Origin: Anisodus tanguticus
Lineage: Eukaryota; Streptophyta; Magnoliopsida; Solanales; Solanaceae
NCBI GenBank assembly: GCA_034509755.1
Contig: CM067550.1
Location: forward strand, 16,175,001 to 16,239,000
Reading direction: 5' to 3'
Length of the DNA: 64,000 bases
Shown here: positions 42,701-55,201 of the stretch, piece after piece
Numbering within the stretch: position 1 is the first letter of the stretch
Layout of the letters: each line of letters opens with the position of its first letter
The notes under the pieces: model-generated
The model's input: only the letters and a program-made list of their open reading frames with translations
What the model was told of the DNA's origin: nothing
The model's database searches: none
Made by a program: the position numbers and the translations under genes

Positions 42701-44529
42701 CATGTTCGTCAATCTCAAAGGTTGTGGTCTTCTTTTGTTGAATACCCTATCCGATTCTTCCCAAACTGGGGTCTTCTAACTGATATTCCTTGACTTCCGA
42801 TATGAGGGATGACTCTGACATATTTCGAATCATAAAACCACCATCCTCCGAATCCATTAGTCGGACTCCCAAAATAGCTAATTGGTGGAGTTCTCTTACT
42901 AACTCCTTCCTCTCGACCTGCACAGGAGTCGAGCTGATCATCGACTTACGACTGAGCGCATCTGCTACAATATTAGCTTTACCGAGATGGTATAAGATGT
43001 CCACATCATAATCCTTCAATAATTCAAGCCACCTCATCTGTATCAAGTTCAACTCTTTCTGCTTAAATATGTATTGCTGACTTTTATGATCCTTGAAAAT
43101 GTCTACATGAACATGATACAAGTAATGCCGTCAAATCTTCAGTGCATAGACCACTGCAGCCAACTCCAAATCGTGTGTCAGATAGCTTTTCTCATGTTTC
43201 CTCAATTGCTTTGAAGAATAGGCAATCACTTTACCATGTTGCATCAGCACACATCCTAAACCTGCTCCCGAGGCATCATAATACACAACATAGCCTTCTG
43301 GACCCTATGGGAGAGTAAGGACTAGTGCCGATGTTAGTATGTCTTTTAACTCTTGGAAGCTCTGCTCACAGACATCGGACCACTGGAATTTATGGCCTTT
43401 TGTGTCAACTTTGTTAATGGTGCTGATATGGTAGAAAACCATTCTACAAACCTCCTATAATAGCCGGCTAACCCCAGAAAGTTGTGAACCTCTGATGGAG
43501 TCGTGGACCTCGGCCAATTCTTCACCGCTTCAATCTTCTGAGTGTCAACTCTTATACCCTTGTCTAACACTATATGACCAAGGAAAGCCACTGAATTCAA
43601 CTAAAATTCACACTTGAGCTTAGCATACAACTTGTGATCCCGGAGCGTCTGTAGTACTATCCGCAAATGATCCACATGCTCTGCCTCCGAGTGAGAGTAA
43701 ACCAGAATATCATCTATAAATACTATCACAAATACATCCAGAAATGGGAGAAACACGCTGTTCATTAGATCCATAAATGTTGCCAGCGCGTTTGTAAGTC
43801 CGAATGACATCGCTAAAAACTCGAAGTGCCCATACCTTGTTTTGAAAGCCGTTTTTGGAATGTCATTCTATTTGACCCTTAGCTGATGGTACCCCCACCT
43901 TAGGTCAATTTTGAGAAACATTTTGCACCTTGTAGCTGGTCAAACAAATCATCAATTCTGGGAAGTGGGTACTTGTTCTTGATAGTGACTTTGTTCAGAT
44001 GTCGATAGTCGATACATATCCATAACGATCCATCTTTCTTTTGTACAAACAATACCAGTGCACCCCAAGGAGATATGCTAGGCCTAATAAAGCCTTTCTC
44101 AAAAAGATCTTTTAATTGCTCCTTTAATTATTTTAATCCGGCTAGAGCCATTCTATAAGGAGGAATATATGTCGGGTGAGTGTCTGACAACACGTCTATT
44201 CCGAACTCAATCTCCCTTTCGGGAGGAAGGCCTGGAAGTTCATCTGGAAATACATCAAAAAACTCATTAACCACCAAAATTGATTGAGAAGTAGGTAGTT
44301 CAGCATCGACATCTCTAGCCCGAACAAGATGATATATACAACCTTTGGAGATCATCTTTCTAGCCTTAAGGTATGAAATAAACCTACCTTTTGGCTTCGC
44401 CGTATTACCCTTCCATTCAAGTACCGGCTCACCCGGGAACTGAAATATAACAATCTTTGTTCGGCAATCAACATTAGCGTAGCATGATGCTAGCCAATCT
44501 ATGCCCATAATAACATCAAAATCAACCAT
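42701..44529 (-). pseudogene. Ty3 reverse transcriptase-RNase H
   Basis: The frame 44128-44529 covers the protease C-terminus (VDFDVIMGIDWL) and the start of RT (ELPGLPPEREIEFGIDV). 43601-43810 carries MSFGLTNALATFMDLMN and FIDDILVYSHSEAEH (the DD pair). 43346-43600 carries VAFLGHIVLDKGIRVDTQ and NFLGLAGYYRRFVE (thumb). RNase H and the tether run to 42747 (YHLGKANIVADALSRKS). Gaps with stops lie near 43810-44130 and 43120-43340. Confidence 0.85.
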
Positions 44530-46145
44530 TTATAATTCTACCAAATCTGCTAAGGTCTGATGGCTACAAATTAAGACTGCATAATTCTGATGGACCCGTC
44601 TAGCAACTACCGACTAACCAACTAGTGTAGATACCACAAATGGATCTCTTATCAACTCAGGCTCCATACCAAATTTATAGGCAATGAAAGGGGTGATATA
44701 TGATAGATTGGAGCCTGGATCTAATAACTCATACACATTATATGAAAAGACTAATAATATATCTGTAATAACATCAGGTGAGGACTCCTGATCCTGTCGT
44801 TCCATTAATGTATAAGTGCGGTTCTGGCCCCTACCTCTACCTCGACCGGATAATGTTTGATGATTTTTCCCTGATGGGCGTACTGAATGTGATGAAGCTG
44901 CTGCAGATCCGACCGGATGGGCCCTAATACTTTCTCCTCCTGTCGGGAAATCTCGCATAATATGAACAGGTTCACCACAAGAATAACACACATTTGATCT
45001 TTGCCAGTACGATCCTGGATGGGTCTTACCACACTGCTCACATCAAGCCAATGGTGGCCTCATCTGAATAGAATCCCCTCTATAATAAGACTATGACGCT
45101 CGTAAACTCTGACCTGGTCCCGATTGCACATACCAATCAACCCTCGACCTTGAAAATGGTAATGATGCGCTAGCTGTCGGGTAGGATGGGCGTCTATGAA
45201 GCTGTGGCCTGGGCCCATATATGAACTCTTTTATGTCACCTACGGATCGAGCCCTCTTATGCTGGCCCTTATCATGCTCTCGATTACACGTTGTTATCTC
45301 TTACGATCCTCCAGATTCTGTGCATAAGCCTGAATGCGAGCAATATCCATATTCGGACTCAGAGAAGCCGTAGTACACTCGTTGACCAAGTGCGGCCTCA
45401 AGCCAGCAACAAACATATGTACTCAGTCACTCATCTCAGTTATTATCATAGGAGCATATCTAGCCAACCAATTAAACTGTAAGCTATATTCTCGAAAGCT
45501 TATATTGCCCTGCTCAAGACATAGAAATCTATCATGCCTAGCCCGTCGAAGCTCGACTGGTAGAAAATACTGTAAGAAGGCCTCTAAAAACTCTCTCCAT
45601 CCTGCTGGTGGAGTACGAGGTACCCTAGATTGCTCCCATGTCTCGTACCAGGTCACCGCGATATCCCGCAGTCTATAAAAAGCAAACTTTACTGACTCAG
45701 TATTGGTAGCATTCATTACCCGCAAGGTACGCTGTATCAGATTTAGAAAATTATACGAGTCCGCGTTCAGGTCCGATCCCGTGAATATCGAAGGGCCTAG
45801 ATTGATGAAATCCCGAATTCTTACACTAGCAACTCTATCAGAAGGACTGGGAATCTGACGTTGGGCATGAGCAGCCACTAATCGAGTCAATAACTGTACA
45901 ACAGTTCGCATATCGAGATCCACATCTGAAGTATCAAGTGGAGTAACTGGGGGTACTGCAGCCCCACTAATCTCCTCTAGAGGTGGTGAAGTCGGGAAAT
46001 CACACGAAGGGGTCACACTGTGGGTCCCACTATGGCCCTCGCCAGTGGGCGGCACTCGCCTAGTACCTTCACCTGCAGCCGTATCTAACTCCCTCATACT
46101 CTTGAACTTCTTCCTTGATGTAGGCATTGCTGAAATCATAGACAT
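44530..46145 (-). pseudogene. Ty3 gag and protease
   Basis: Gag starts at 46145 (MSMISAMPTSRKKFKSMREL). The Retrotrans_gag core includes FLNLIQRTLRVMNATNTESV and FLEAFLQYFLPVELRRARHD. The nucleocapsid knuckle reads CYSCGEPVHIMRDFP near 44980, with the expected GH changed to VH and the final Cys changed to Phe, so zinc binding would be impaired. The protease active site is LLDPGSNLSYITP (44700-44740). The frame breaks at 45423 and around 45000. Confidence 0.82.
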
Positions 46146-46336
46146 GAGACAGATTAGGAGTGGAATACTTATAACTCAGTACTATAGCACAATTCTAGAT
46201 CAAGAAAGAAAAGTAACCATCCTAAATGCTCGGTAGCCTCATGTCTATAAGTGTGGTGCACAACACACCCATAAATAAGACTCTACTAGACACGACTTGT
46301 AGATTCCCAAGGACAAATCTGCTCTGATACCAAGTT

Positions 46337-47606
46337 TGTCACGACCCAAATTGGAAGGTCATGACGGGCAACCGGACCTCACCTGCCGAGTACCACTAAG
46401 AATACATTCAATATCTAATCATAATTAATTACAGCCACAAGGGCCGTCACCTAGTACCTTGCTGACACATAGAGACTATAAATTGGAAAGTAACTATGCA
46501 AAATCTTAACTAGAAAGCCCAACTTATATATGTATACATAGCAAGGACGACAAGGACATACCTGACTACTATACAAAAGACACTGTCTACAAGCTTCTAA
46601 AGAGTACGTAATATGATAAGGTGAGGACAGGGCCCCGCCATACCCATATATACATGCAAAAATTACCGTACCAAGATTAGACCAACACTCCGAAATAAGG
46701 GGAGTGCTCTATTATCCGATGAGTCATCAACTTACTAAAGTGGATCATCGCCTTGCCTATGTGAGGCATGAAACAAAGTGTCCCCCGACAAAAGGGACAT
46801 CAATACTACTGATGTACCGAGTATGCCAGGCATAAAAAATAGCATAATAGGATACAAAAATAAACTGAGACAGAAACAACCAAAAAAATAGCCGATAGCA
46901 ACAGCTGACAGAAACAACCAAACAGTAGTAAATGCCTCTGAGGGATATAATATGCCTAAATGTCATGCACAATGTGGTATACATATAAATATTGACCTCA
47001 TTAGGCATCTTCCTTATCATAACAGCCTCTGTGGGCATCATATCATATCGGCCTCTGTGGGCATAATCATCATCATATCCTAGCTGATCAGGTGGTCTGC
47101 GTATCCCGTTTCCCATCCCTAATATATGGTCCACGGTAATACATGAATAAAATGCATGAATGATAATAAAACATTCTGAACTTATCAGGTGACATAACAT
47201 CACTTCACCTTCGGCTAACACTGTGAATATCAACATCTTTACCGTATACCTCAATAAGGATTTAAGAACATATTTAGACATGCTTTTAACATATGAATCA
47301 ATAACAGGAACATCCTTAACCACTAAGAATAGAATAATTTATGGAACAATATTACGGTTACATTTCGTACATAGATAATGCAAAAGAAAGAAATAATTTG
47401 CCTTAACATACCTTAAATACTCATACGAGTTCGTGCGACTCGGTAAATGAAGGATCCAACTCTGATAGGAACTAGACTGCTCGGTGAATTATAGATGAAG
47501 CTAAATTAGCATGCTCCAAATGCACCAATTAAGGTAAACATAAATGTTTTGCTATTCTTGAAATGTTCACAACGTACTGTTTCTAACCTTAGAATTAATA
47601 CTAACT
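46337..47606 (-). repeat. 5' LTR of the Tekay-like element, truncated
   Basis: It starts TGTCACGACCC on the plus strand and is highly similar to the 3' LTR. It ends inside the LTR after TTAGAATTAATACTAACTA, where sequence changes at once to antisense copia pol. About 630 bp of LTR is missing. Confidence 0.88.
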
Positions 47607-49246
47607 AATTTTTTAGAAGGACGATGAGTCCTAGTGGACCTACAGAGTTGATTATTTTGTTGTTCAGTGCTTGGTATGTTCTGACTGTGAGAGGGTTCTT
47701 GTGTGTTGGATAATCCACTAACTTGAGAGCTTTCAAGAATATCATTTTCTTGTATTTCCTGAATGAGAGGAGGTGCAACCATTACATCTATTCCCAAAGG
47801 CTGTGTAGGAGGATCTTGCATTTATGCATTGTTCCCCGTAACACTCCCACTGGCTGAAGGGCATACTTGAAGTACCCAATCTTCGCCAAATACTCCCACT
47901 GAATTCTTGCCTTGGTCATTCGACAAGGATTCAACATCTATGTTATCTTGCGGTTCTTGAATTTCTTCAAGTTCTATCTCTGTGCAACTATGTTCCTTGT
48001 AGACATATTCTTCTTCAAGGAAGGTTGCGTTCCTGGAAACAATGACCTTACGTTCTCCAGGAAGATAGAAGTAGTATCCCTTAGTTTCCTTTGGATACCC
48101 CACGAAGTAACATTTCTCACTTTTGGATTCCAACTTGTCAGTGAGCATCTTCTTAACATATGCAGGGCACCCCCAGGGTCTCATATGTTTAAGAGCTGGC
48201 TTCTTGCCACACCATATCTCATAGGGTGTCTTTTATACTAACTTGGAAGGAACCCTGTTCAGAACATATATTGAGGTTTGTATAGCATGTCCCCAAAGGT
48301 ATGTCGGTAGAGCTGAGAAGCTCATCATGGATCGAACCATATCTAATAAGGTTTGGTTCCTCCTTTCGGCAACACCATTTATCTGTGGTTCTCCAGGAGG
48401 TGTCCACTCTGATTGGACTCCATGTAGCTTTTAGTAATCTAAAAAATCCTTGCTCAAGTATTCACCTCCTCGATCCGATCGAAGGGTCTTGATACTTATT
48501 GCAAGTTGCTTCTCTACTTCTGACTTGTACTATTTGAACTTCTCAAAAGCCTCAGATTTATGTCTCATAAGATACACATATCCATACCTTGTGAAGTCGT
48601 CAGTAAAAGTGATAAAGTTTGGAAAACCTCCTTTAGCTTAAGTAAAAAATTGGCCACATACATCAGTATGGACCAACTCAAGCACCTCCTTGGCTGGCAC
48701 ACCTTTCCAATAAAGTGGCTTATTGGTCATCTTTCCTCTCAAGTAAGATTCAGAGTTACCATAAGACTCCAAGTCAAATGGTTCGAGGTAGTCTAACTTT
48801 CTCAACCTTACTATCCGTGATTCGTTGATATGACCAAGTCTACAATGCCTTAGGTAGGTAGAGTTTCTATTACTTATCTTAGCTCATTTATATTGTACAT
48901 TAAATATTTCTCGACTACAGTTAAGTGTATATAATCCAGCCACAAGAGGAGCAGTTCCATATATAACATTATCAAAAGGCAGTACTTGACTGCCATTATA
49001 AATATATGAGGAACAACCCTCCATGTCCAAAATAGGGATAGAAATGATATTCATCGTTAACGAGGGTACATAGTAACAATCATTTAACACTAGACAATAT
49101 CCAGAAGGCAAATTTAATCTAAAAGTTCCTACGCGTTCAACATCCACTCGTGCTCCATTTCCGATGCGTAGGTCTACCTCTCTTGGTCCAACCTTCCTGC
49201 TATCAGTTAGCCCCTGCCTGCATATTGGTACAAATGTGTGAACCAC
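47607..49246 (-). pseudogene. copia protease-integrase (Tork-like), partial
   Basis: In minus order: the post-protease segment KVGPREVDLRIGNGARVDVE (48884-49246); GAG-pre-integrase near 48850 with RHCRLGHINESRI-type residues; integrase remnants near 48400; YFVGYPKETKGYYFYLPGER and VIVSRNATFLEEEYVYKEHS (47822-48184); and the spacer ILESSQVSGLSNTQEPSHSQ with LCRSTRTHRPSKKL (47567-47821). Many frame breaks are visible. Confidence 0.78.
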
Positions 49247-49376
49247 AAGCGGTATCCAATACCCAGGAATGAGAGTTATTTATAGACATATTTATTTCAA
49301 TGACGTACATACCTTGTCCACCAGAGGTAGAAGCACATGGTGTTTTTCCTCGTCTTGGTGCAGTGCAATCCTTCTT

Positions 49377-50160
49377 CTAGTGCCCCTTCTTATTGCAGTT
49401 GAGGCATACATCCTTAGCCGGATTCACCTTCTTCTTCTTTACACCTCCCTTAGGCTTCATAGCTGAGGGCGCAGCGACTACTTTTCCCTTCTTCTTCTGC
49501 CATTTCTTACCTTTCGTCTTGGGTCGGCTAGTAGAGCTCACCATGAGCATAGCTTTGCCTTTGGAAGTGGAAGACTCAAAGGTCTTGATCATGTTGTGCA
49601 ACTCCCGCAGACTCGCCTTCGTTCCATTCATATTGTAATTCACTATGAAGTTTTCAAAGGAACGAGGTAGAGAGTTCTAGATGAGGGTGGTAGCGACATT
49701 CTTTTGCAGCTTCGTTCCAATTGAAACAAGTCTCTCTATCAGCCCTATCATCTTCAACACATGCTGCGAGACCTGGCCCCCTTCATTGAGCTTACACTTA
49801 AAAAGTTCTATCAATAACTCATATTCCATAGTCTGGGATTGTGAGTCATAGAGACTCTTCAAGTGTTCGAGCATCTCATTGGGACCCATGTTCTCATGTT
49901 GTCTCTGAAGTTCTGTAGACATGGAAGACAACATCACGCACTGTCCTGAAGTGGCATCATCTAGGTATTTTTGGTAAGCATCCTTATCAAAATAGGCATA
50001 TTCAAGCAGAGTCTGTCGCAGGGACTGTTGGGAACACCGTGTCCAACACGTATTCTAATTTCTCTTGTCTCAGCACTATTCATAAATTTCATAGCCAGTC
50101 AAGGTAGTTAGGTCCAGTAAGTTTGTTCATTTCAATCAACATTTTCAATGATAAGCTCGG
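49377..50160 (-). pseudogene. copia gag (Tork-like) with zinc knuckle
   Basis: MLSSMSTELQRQHENMGPNE and HVLKMIGLIERLVSIGTKLQ lie in 49677-49937. A Lys-rich stretch and the knuckle CLNCNKKGH lie in 49377-49643; the next codon, expected Trp, is TAG. Upstream residues to about 50160 include PSLSLKMLIEMNKLTGPN-like sequence, the counterpart of the 31080 gag start. Confidence 0.75.
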
Positions 50161-50164
50161 CATC

Positions 50165-51963
50165 TTTGATAATCTGAAAAATTAGATAGACTGGAAATCA
50201 AACTCAAAATTTATTTCCTACTATACACATTCGTTTAGGCTAATCAACATGGTCTTTTGTTTAATTAGCTCCCACTATTTTAACATACTTCTACGACCCC
50301 ATGGTAGAATACAAACCTATATTAATTGAGGTCATAATGGGCCAAGATCCAAGCCTATGTTATCTCTACATTTGCTTTGGCTGATAACTTCAATAACACA
50401 TCTTGGTAGGTTCTAAACCAATTGCAAAACTTATTTGCAACTCTTGGTTGATCAAATATTATATTCAATCTTGCGTCCTTAGATTAGTCCGACACTTTAG
50501 CGCCAAGATTTGTCTAAGCAAGTCAACCCCATTACACGACTGCGTTTATGTATCTAAGTAAATTTGGCCTTTGTGAGTAAACACTTTGGTGTAAATACCC
50601 ACAAAAGTTTATCGTTTACCTTTACATTTAAAACACATCTATGAAAGAGCCTGGGTCCTCGTAGACTTAGAGCAAATGCTTTGGCATAAATACTCGTATC
50701 GCCGAAAAGGAATTTGCACTCTAACAATTATAATGGATGACACGTTTTAATTTAGACTTGTATTTAAAATTTTAGGGAACATTTTAATTCAAGGGATTTT
50801 AACCAAGATCAAATCTTTTACGCCATATCCAATATGACATCTTAATATCATGCAAAACTAATGACACATATAGTTGAGAACTGTCAACCCAATAGGCATG
50901 ATATAAGATGGTAAATCAAATACTGGGCGCCGCCTGCCCAAACAGTTATAGCGGACACTATGTTAATTATTAAATGAAAGCATTTAAACACTTAGCATAT
51001 AGTTCGTATATTATTCAATAATATACAATTAATAATAATCATGGGTTAACTTGTCTAAACTCTAAAATTTAAGTCTAATCCAAACAGTCCCTTAAACATT
51101 TTCAGGATATTTCTGTAAGTTCCAGATTTTCAGAATTTACATTTTAGTCACTCAAGAATTTAAAATTTCAATTTTGAACCCCTTCAAATTCAGAAAATCC
51201 AATTTTAATTTTTAGAATTTTAAATTAATTACAGATTTGGCCCAAGGGACCAAATCTGCTTTTCTGAAATTTCAGATTTTCCCCAAGGACCAAATCTGTT
51301 GATTTTAAAAACTTTTCCAAGGACCAAATTGCAATTCCAGAAACTTCTAAAATTTTCAGATTTGCCCTATGGGCTAAATTATAATTTTGGAAACTGTTAC
51401 TACCCCGCCGGAACAGTGATTGCCGCCACTGTTCATGCCAGAACAGTGACTGCCGCCACTGTTCACGTAGGAACAATGTTCGGTTACTGTTCACTGTTCC
51501 GATTTTTTTTTTAAAATTGGAGCCTCGGTGCTGCGACAAACCCTAGGTGGCGCCGCTGCGCTCCATCATGGAGTTATGACGCCTCCATCTTAGAAGCACA
51601 AAATCCACATTTTCGAAATCCTAAAACTGGTTCAGGGTCAGATTTGCAGATTCATCTTCATTACCCTTCACTATCAAACAACACGTTCATCGACCATCAT
51701 CCAATCCCTTCTTGTTTTTTGCTTCAGTGCACCATGTTCGCAATGAACCGGTTACACACATTGACTTAGAAGAGTTAGATCAGAATGAGTTCCTCGATTA
51801 CATCATTGTTTAATAGTTTGTGAGACAAGGATGATGTGCTTTTAAGATATTAGGGTTTCAAGCTTTAAACGACATAAATTTCAGATTTAAACAAATTCTA
51901 ACCCATATTATTATTAACTAATTACCTTATAATCATACAAAACAGCCCTGACTCTGATAACAT
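50165..51963 (-). other. Leader of the second Tork-like copia
   Basis: No gene. It matches in type the 29576-31079 leader. The block 51400-51490 holds two successive short hairpin units, each with GAACAGTG and CACTGTTC arms around a TGCCGC loop, followed by further CACTGTTC copies. A CpG-containing GGCGCCGCTGCGCTCCATCA stretch lies at about 51550. The PBS-like motif is at about 51950-51963. Confidence 0.5.
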
Positions 51964-52950
51964 TGTAGGGATTTTGTTGGGTTGTTGTACGCATCGGATA
52001 TTGAAAACTTGTGTCAAACCCAACAAACGTTGAACTGTTTGACTATAGGATAATTTTAAACTCTAAACATAAGACTTGAATGGTACTTACATGTTTACAA
52101 TATCTAGAATCTTTATCAACTGTGGGTGCGCACGCGAATGCCCTTTTGATTGCAAGCTCCAAGCTTCAATGTATTCCTCATTTGGAAAGCTAGGAAATCT
52201 GACAGAGGTTCGAGAGAGTGTTTTGATTCCGAGTCTCTAAGACTTAGAATAATGATACGAAAATCAAGTGTGTTGAATAATGAAGTGTAGGTCTAAATTT
52301 ATAGGTGAAAAATTAGGTCAAACCGGATTGGGGTTTGACGTTGGGCCTGACCTAAAATTCGAGACAAATTAGGTCATGGCGCCGCGGCCCTATGGTGTGG
52401 GTGTCGCGATGCTGATGTGGCCCTACACTGTCTCGTTTTATTTTCCGCACATTCTTAATTAAATCCAAAATCCAATTTTGACTTAATTAAAACAATCATT
52501 ATTCATTTAAATATTAGAGTGTAAATTGAATATTTAATTCTCTCTTAATACATCCTTAGATCGAAAAGACAATCAATATAGTGACCCTATAGGCCTTCAC
52601 ATATCAACATTAATCAAATTAAGGTCTACGCGGAACTCCTAGACGGCGCCGCAAGACGAACTCAATATGTGAAAGTACGTTTACACGAATCCAGTAAACT
52701 TAACCTCTATATGGTAAGATAAAATCCTTTCATTCACGACACACCCGATCAAGCTTAGGATTTGTCAAGTGTCTATCCAAATGGCTTAATCATTATATCT
52801 CATCTATATTAGTCGATGACTAGACCATATTCTAAATATGTCTATTGCGTTGGCCAATGACTTAGTCAACCTAATATCACTGAGAAGCTGAGTGTTCTCT
52901 CGAATATACATTCGAGGAATGAATCCTAATCTTGGCTCAATTACCACCTT
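51964..52950 (-). repeat. LTR of the second Tork-like copia, 5'-truncated
   Basis: The reverse complement ends AAAATCCCTACA next to the PBS and matches the LTRs at 28032 and 34894 over most of its length. It stops matching near 52950, where NLR sequence begins, so the LTR's first ~560 bp and any TSD are gone. Confidence 0.85.
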
Positions 52951-54462
52951 TAATCTTGTCTTAACGTTCCTGATTTGTCAAGTTATACCTTCCCCAAGAC
53001 AAATGAATTAGGATTTCTTGAACTTTTGTTGGTAAAACTGGAGGAGCTTTTATCTTCTAAGATCAATTTGATTATTGACTTGAAGCATCAAATTAGATCA
53101 GTCAAAGAGGGCTTATTGTGTCTGAGAGATCATTTTTCTGCAAACTATAATGAGCATGATGAATTTTTTGGTCTTGTGACAAGTGTTACTGAAATGGCAT
53201 ACAAAGTAGAGTATGTCATTGACTCCTGCTTAGTCAGTTCTCACCCCCTCTGGTACAAATCTCATTGGATATCTGAAGTTGTTAAGAATATTAAGCTTGT
53301 GAATGAAGTTGTTAGTGATGCTCTTGGAAGAAAGAAGATAAATGTTACAATGTACAAAGTTGCAAAGACCTCCATGAATCTTGCGCCATCTTTATCTGCT
53401 CATACTCCAAGGGCAAATGAAGAAATGGAGTGTTTTCATGAGGCAATGGATAAAATAAAGGAGCAGCTACTTGGAGGATCATCTCAGCTAGATATTATCT
53501 CCATAGTAGGTATGCCTGGAATTGGAAAGACAACTCTTGCCGAGAAGATTTACAATGATCTTATAGTAACCCCTCACTTTGATGTTCACGCAAAGTGTCA
53601 TGTTACTCAAGTGTATTCATGGATAGAGTTGTTGCTTACCATCTTGAATGATGTCCTTGATCTTGCTGATCACACTGAAAAAGAAGATGGTGAATTAGCT
53701 AATGAGCTGCGTCAAGTTTTGTTAACCAAGAGATTCTTAATTCTCGTTGATGACGTGTGGGATAAAACAGCATGGGACCATTTATATATGTGCTTCAGAG
53801 ATGCTCAGAGTAGGAGTAGAATTATTCAAACGACTCGGCTGAGTAACATTTCCAATTATGTTAAAAGTGATTGTGGAAGTAATCCCTTTCATCTTCGTTT
53901 ACTCACAGATGATGAGAGTTGGATATTGTTACAGGAAGAGGTGTTTCAAAGGGAAAGCTATCCACCTGAACTTGTAGATATAGGATATCGGATAGCAAAA
54001 AGGTGTGAAGGGTTGCCAATTTTCATTGTGTTAGTTGCTGGTGTTCTGAAAAAGAAAAAGAAGAAAGCAGATCTGTGGGAAGAAGCAGAACAAAGTCTAG
54101 GTTCCCAAAATATCGGTAGCTTGGAAAAGAGTATGTTTTTAATTGAATTCAGTTATAAGAATTTACCTCACCATATGAAGCCTTGTTTTCTCTATTTTGG
54201 AGGATTTTTTAAGGGCAGGGATACCCGTGTTTCAAAATTGGCTCGATTGTCGCTAGTTGAAGGGTTTGTACAAGCAAACAAGGAAAGAAGAAGAGAAGAT
54301 GTCACACAAGTTCTTTTGGAAGATCTTATTACTATAAATCTAGTAATGGTCATGGAGAAGAGACCCAATGACAAGGGTGAAAAGATGTCGCATTCATGAT
54401 CTCTTGCACAATTTCTGCCTAGAAAAGTCCAAGCAAGAAAACTTCCTTAACCAAATGAACAG
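52951..54462 (+). pseudogene. R1-like NLR pseudogene, piece 3 (coiled coil + NB-ARC)
   Basis: The open frame to 54399 (474 codons from 52975) actually continues upstream to about 52955, so 52975 is not a real start. The N-terminal ~140 residues are the R1-type coiled-coil region (MAYKVEYVIDSCLV, LWYKSHWISEVVKNIKLVNE). NB-ARC follows: P-loop GMPGIGKTT (53509-53535), kinase-2 FLILVDDVWD (about 53735), RNBS-B SRIIQTTRLSN, RNBS-C FHLRLLTDDESWILL, GLPL-type CEGLPIFIVLVAG, RNBS-D CFLYFGGFFKGR. Near 54375 a one-base shift separates it from the MHD-type RIHDLLHNFC. All ATP-binding motifs are intact. NLRs are cytoplasmic pathogen sensors, but this copy is dead. Confidence 0.88.
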
Positions 54463-54557
54463 GTACACACAATTATACTGATTTCTATGTATTATGCTAA
54501 TACCAACTCTCATTGTCATGTGTTTTTTTGTTTCTTCTCCTTTTTTGTCTGATCCAG
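54463..54557 (+). other. NLR intron
   Basis: Donor AACAG|GTACAC and acceptor TGATCCAG|GGGAG. Splicing joins NQMNR to GEDMLPENPGD in frame. The 95-bp intron is T-rich. Confidence 0.7.
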
Positions 54558-55201
54558 GGGAGAGGATATGCTTCCTGAAAATCCTGGGGACTATCAGTTG
54601 TTCATCCATTCTTACCAAGATGAGATTGATTTGTGGCGGCCGTGTCGCTCAAACGTCCGTTCCTTACAATTCAAAGGGACAGATCCAGATAACTTGTTAT
54701 GGCCTCGTGATATCTCCTTCATATTTGACAGCTTTAAAGTTGTTAAAGTGTTGGATTTGGAATCCTTCAACATTGGTGGTACCTTTCCCCGTGAAATACA
54801 GTCTCTAATTTGTTTGAGGTACTTTGCTATTCAAACTGATTCAAATTCAATTCCTTCATTTATTGCTAAGCTTTGGAATCTTGAAACTTTTGTGGTAAGG
54901 AGATTGGGTGGAGAGGTGATATTACCTTCTTTTGTTCTGAAGATGGTCAAATTGAGGCATTTACTTGTAAAGAATCATGCTTAATTTAGTTTGCAAGTGA
55001 ACACTGGTAAATCCCTTGCCAACTCTCAAATAGACTATTTGGAAACCTTTTCCACTCCACGTCTCTCTTATGGTGAAGATGCATAAATGATTTAGACAAA
55101 GTGAGAAAGTTGAGTTGTATTTTTTTGGCAATATTTGGTAATTTAGAGAAAGTGAAGGGAAGGTGTGTTCTTTTTCTCAGATTACAGTTTCTAAGTCATC
55201 T
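54558..55201 (+). pseudogene. R1-like NLR pseudogene, piece 4 (post-NB linker and first LRRs)
   Basis: It reads GEDMLPENPGDYQLFIHSYQ, then RPCRSNVRSLQFKG, VVKVLDLESFNIGGTFPREI and NLETFVVRRLGGEVILPSFV, typical early LRRs of R1-like proteins. A stop after KNHA (54982-54984) and a frameshift near 55085 follow, then VRKLSCIFLAIFGNLEKVKG and LFLRLQFLSHL up to 55201. There the frame is cut by the solo LTR. The same LRR continues at 58119. Confidence 0.82.
55197..55201. repeat. Target-site duplication CATCT (left copy)
   Basis: CATCT directly precedes TGTAACACCC. The identical copy is 58119-58123. Confidence 0.88.

Larger units (their letters stand above)
39329..47606 (-). mobile_element. Ty3 chromovirus (Tekay/Del-like), minus strand
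   Basis: The 3' LTR is 39329-41232 (1904 bp; minus-strand TGTAACACCC...GGGTCATGACA), preceded (minus sense) by a polypurine tract AAGGGGGAGAGGA. Then come chromodomain, integrase, RNase H, RT, protease and gag on the minus strand, PBS TTGGTATCAGAGCA at 46321-46334, and a 5' LTR from 46337 that stops at 47606 (about 1270 of 1904 bp). The order PR-RT-RH-INT-chromodomain is that of Ty3 chromoviruses. Frames are broken by multiple stops. Confidence 0.92.
47607..52950 (-). mobile_element. Second Tork-like copia, minus strand, 3' half missing
   Basis: From right to left (minus sense): LTR 51964-52950 lacking its first ~560 bp; PBS-like ATGTTATCAGAGTC; a long leader; gag; zinc knuckle; protease; integrase; and the spacer before RT, ending at 47607 against the truncated Ty3 LTR. 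RT, RNase H and 3' LTR are absent. It is the same family as the element at 28032-36183 (similar gag, protease-flank and LTR), in opposite orientation. Confidence 0.88.
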
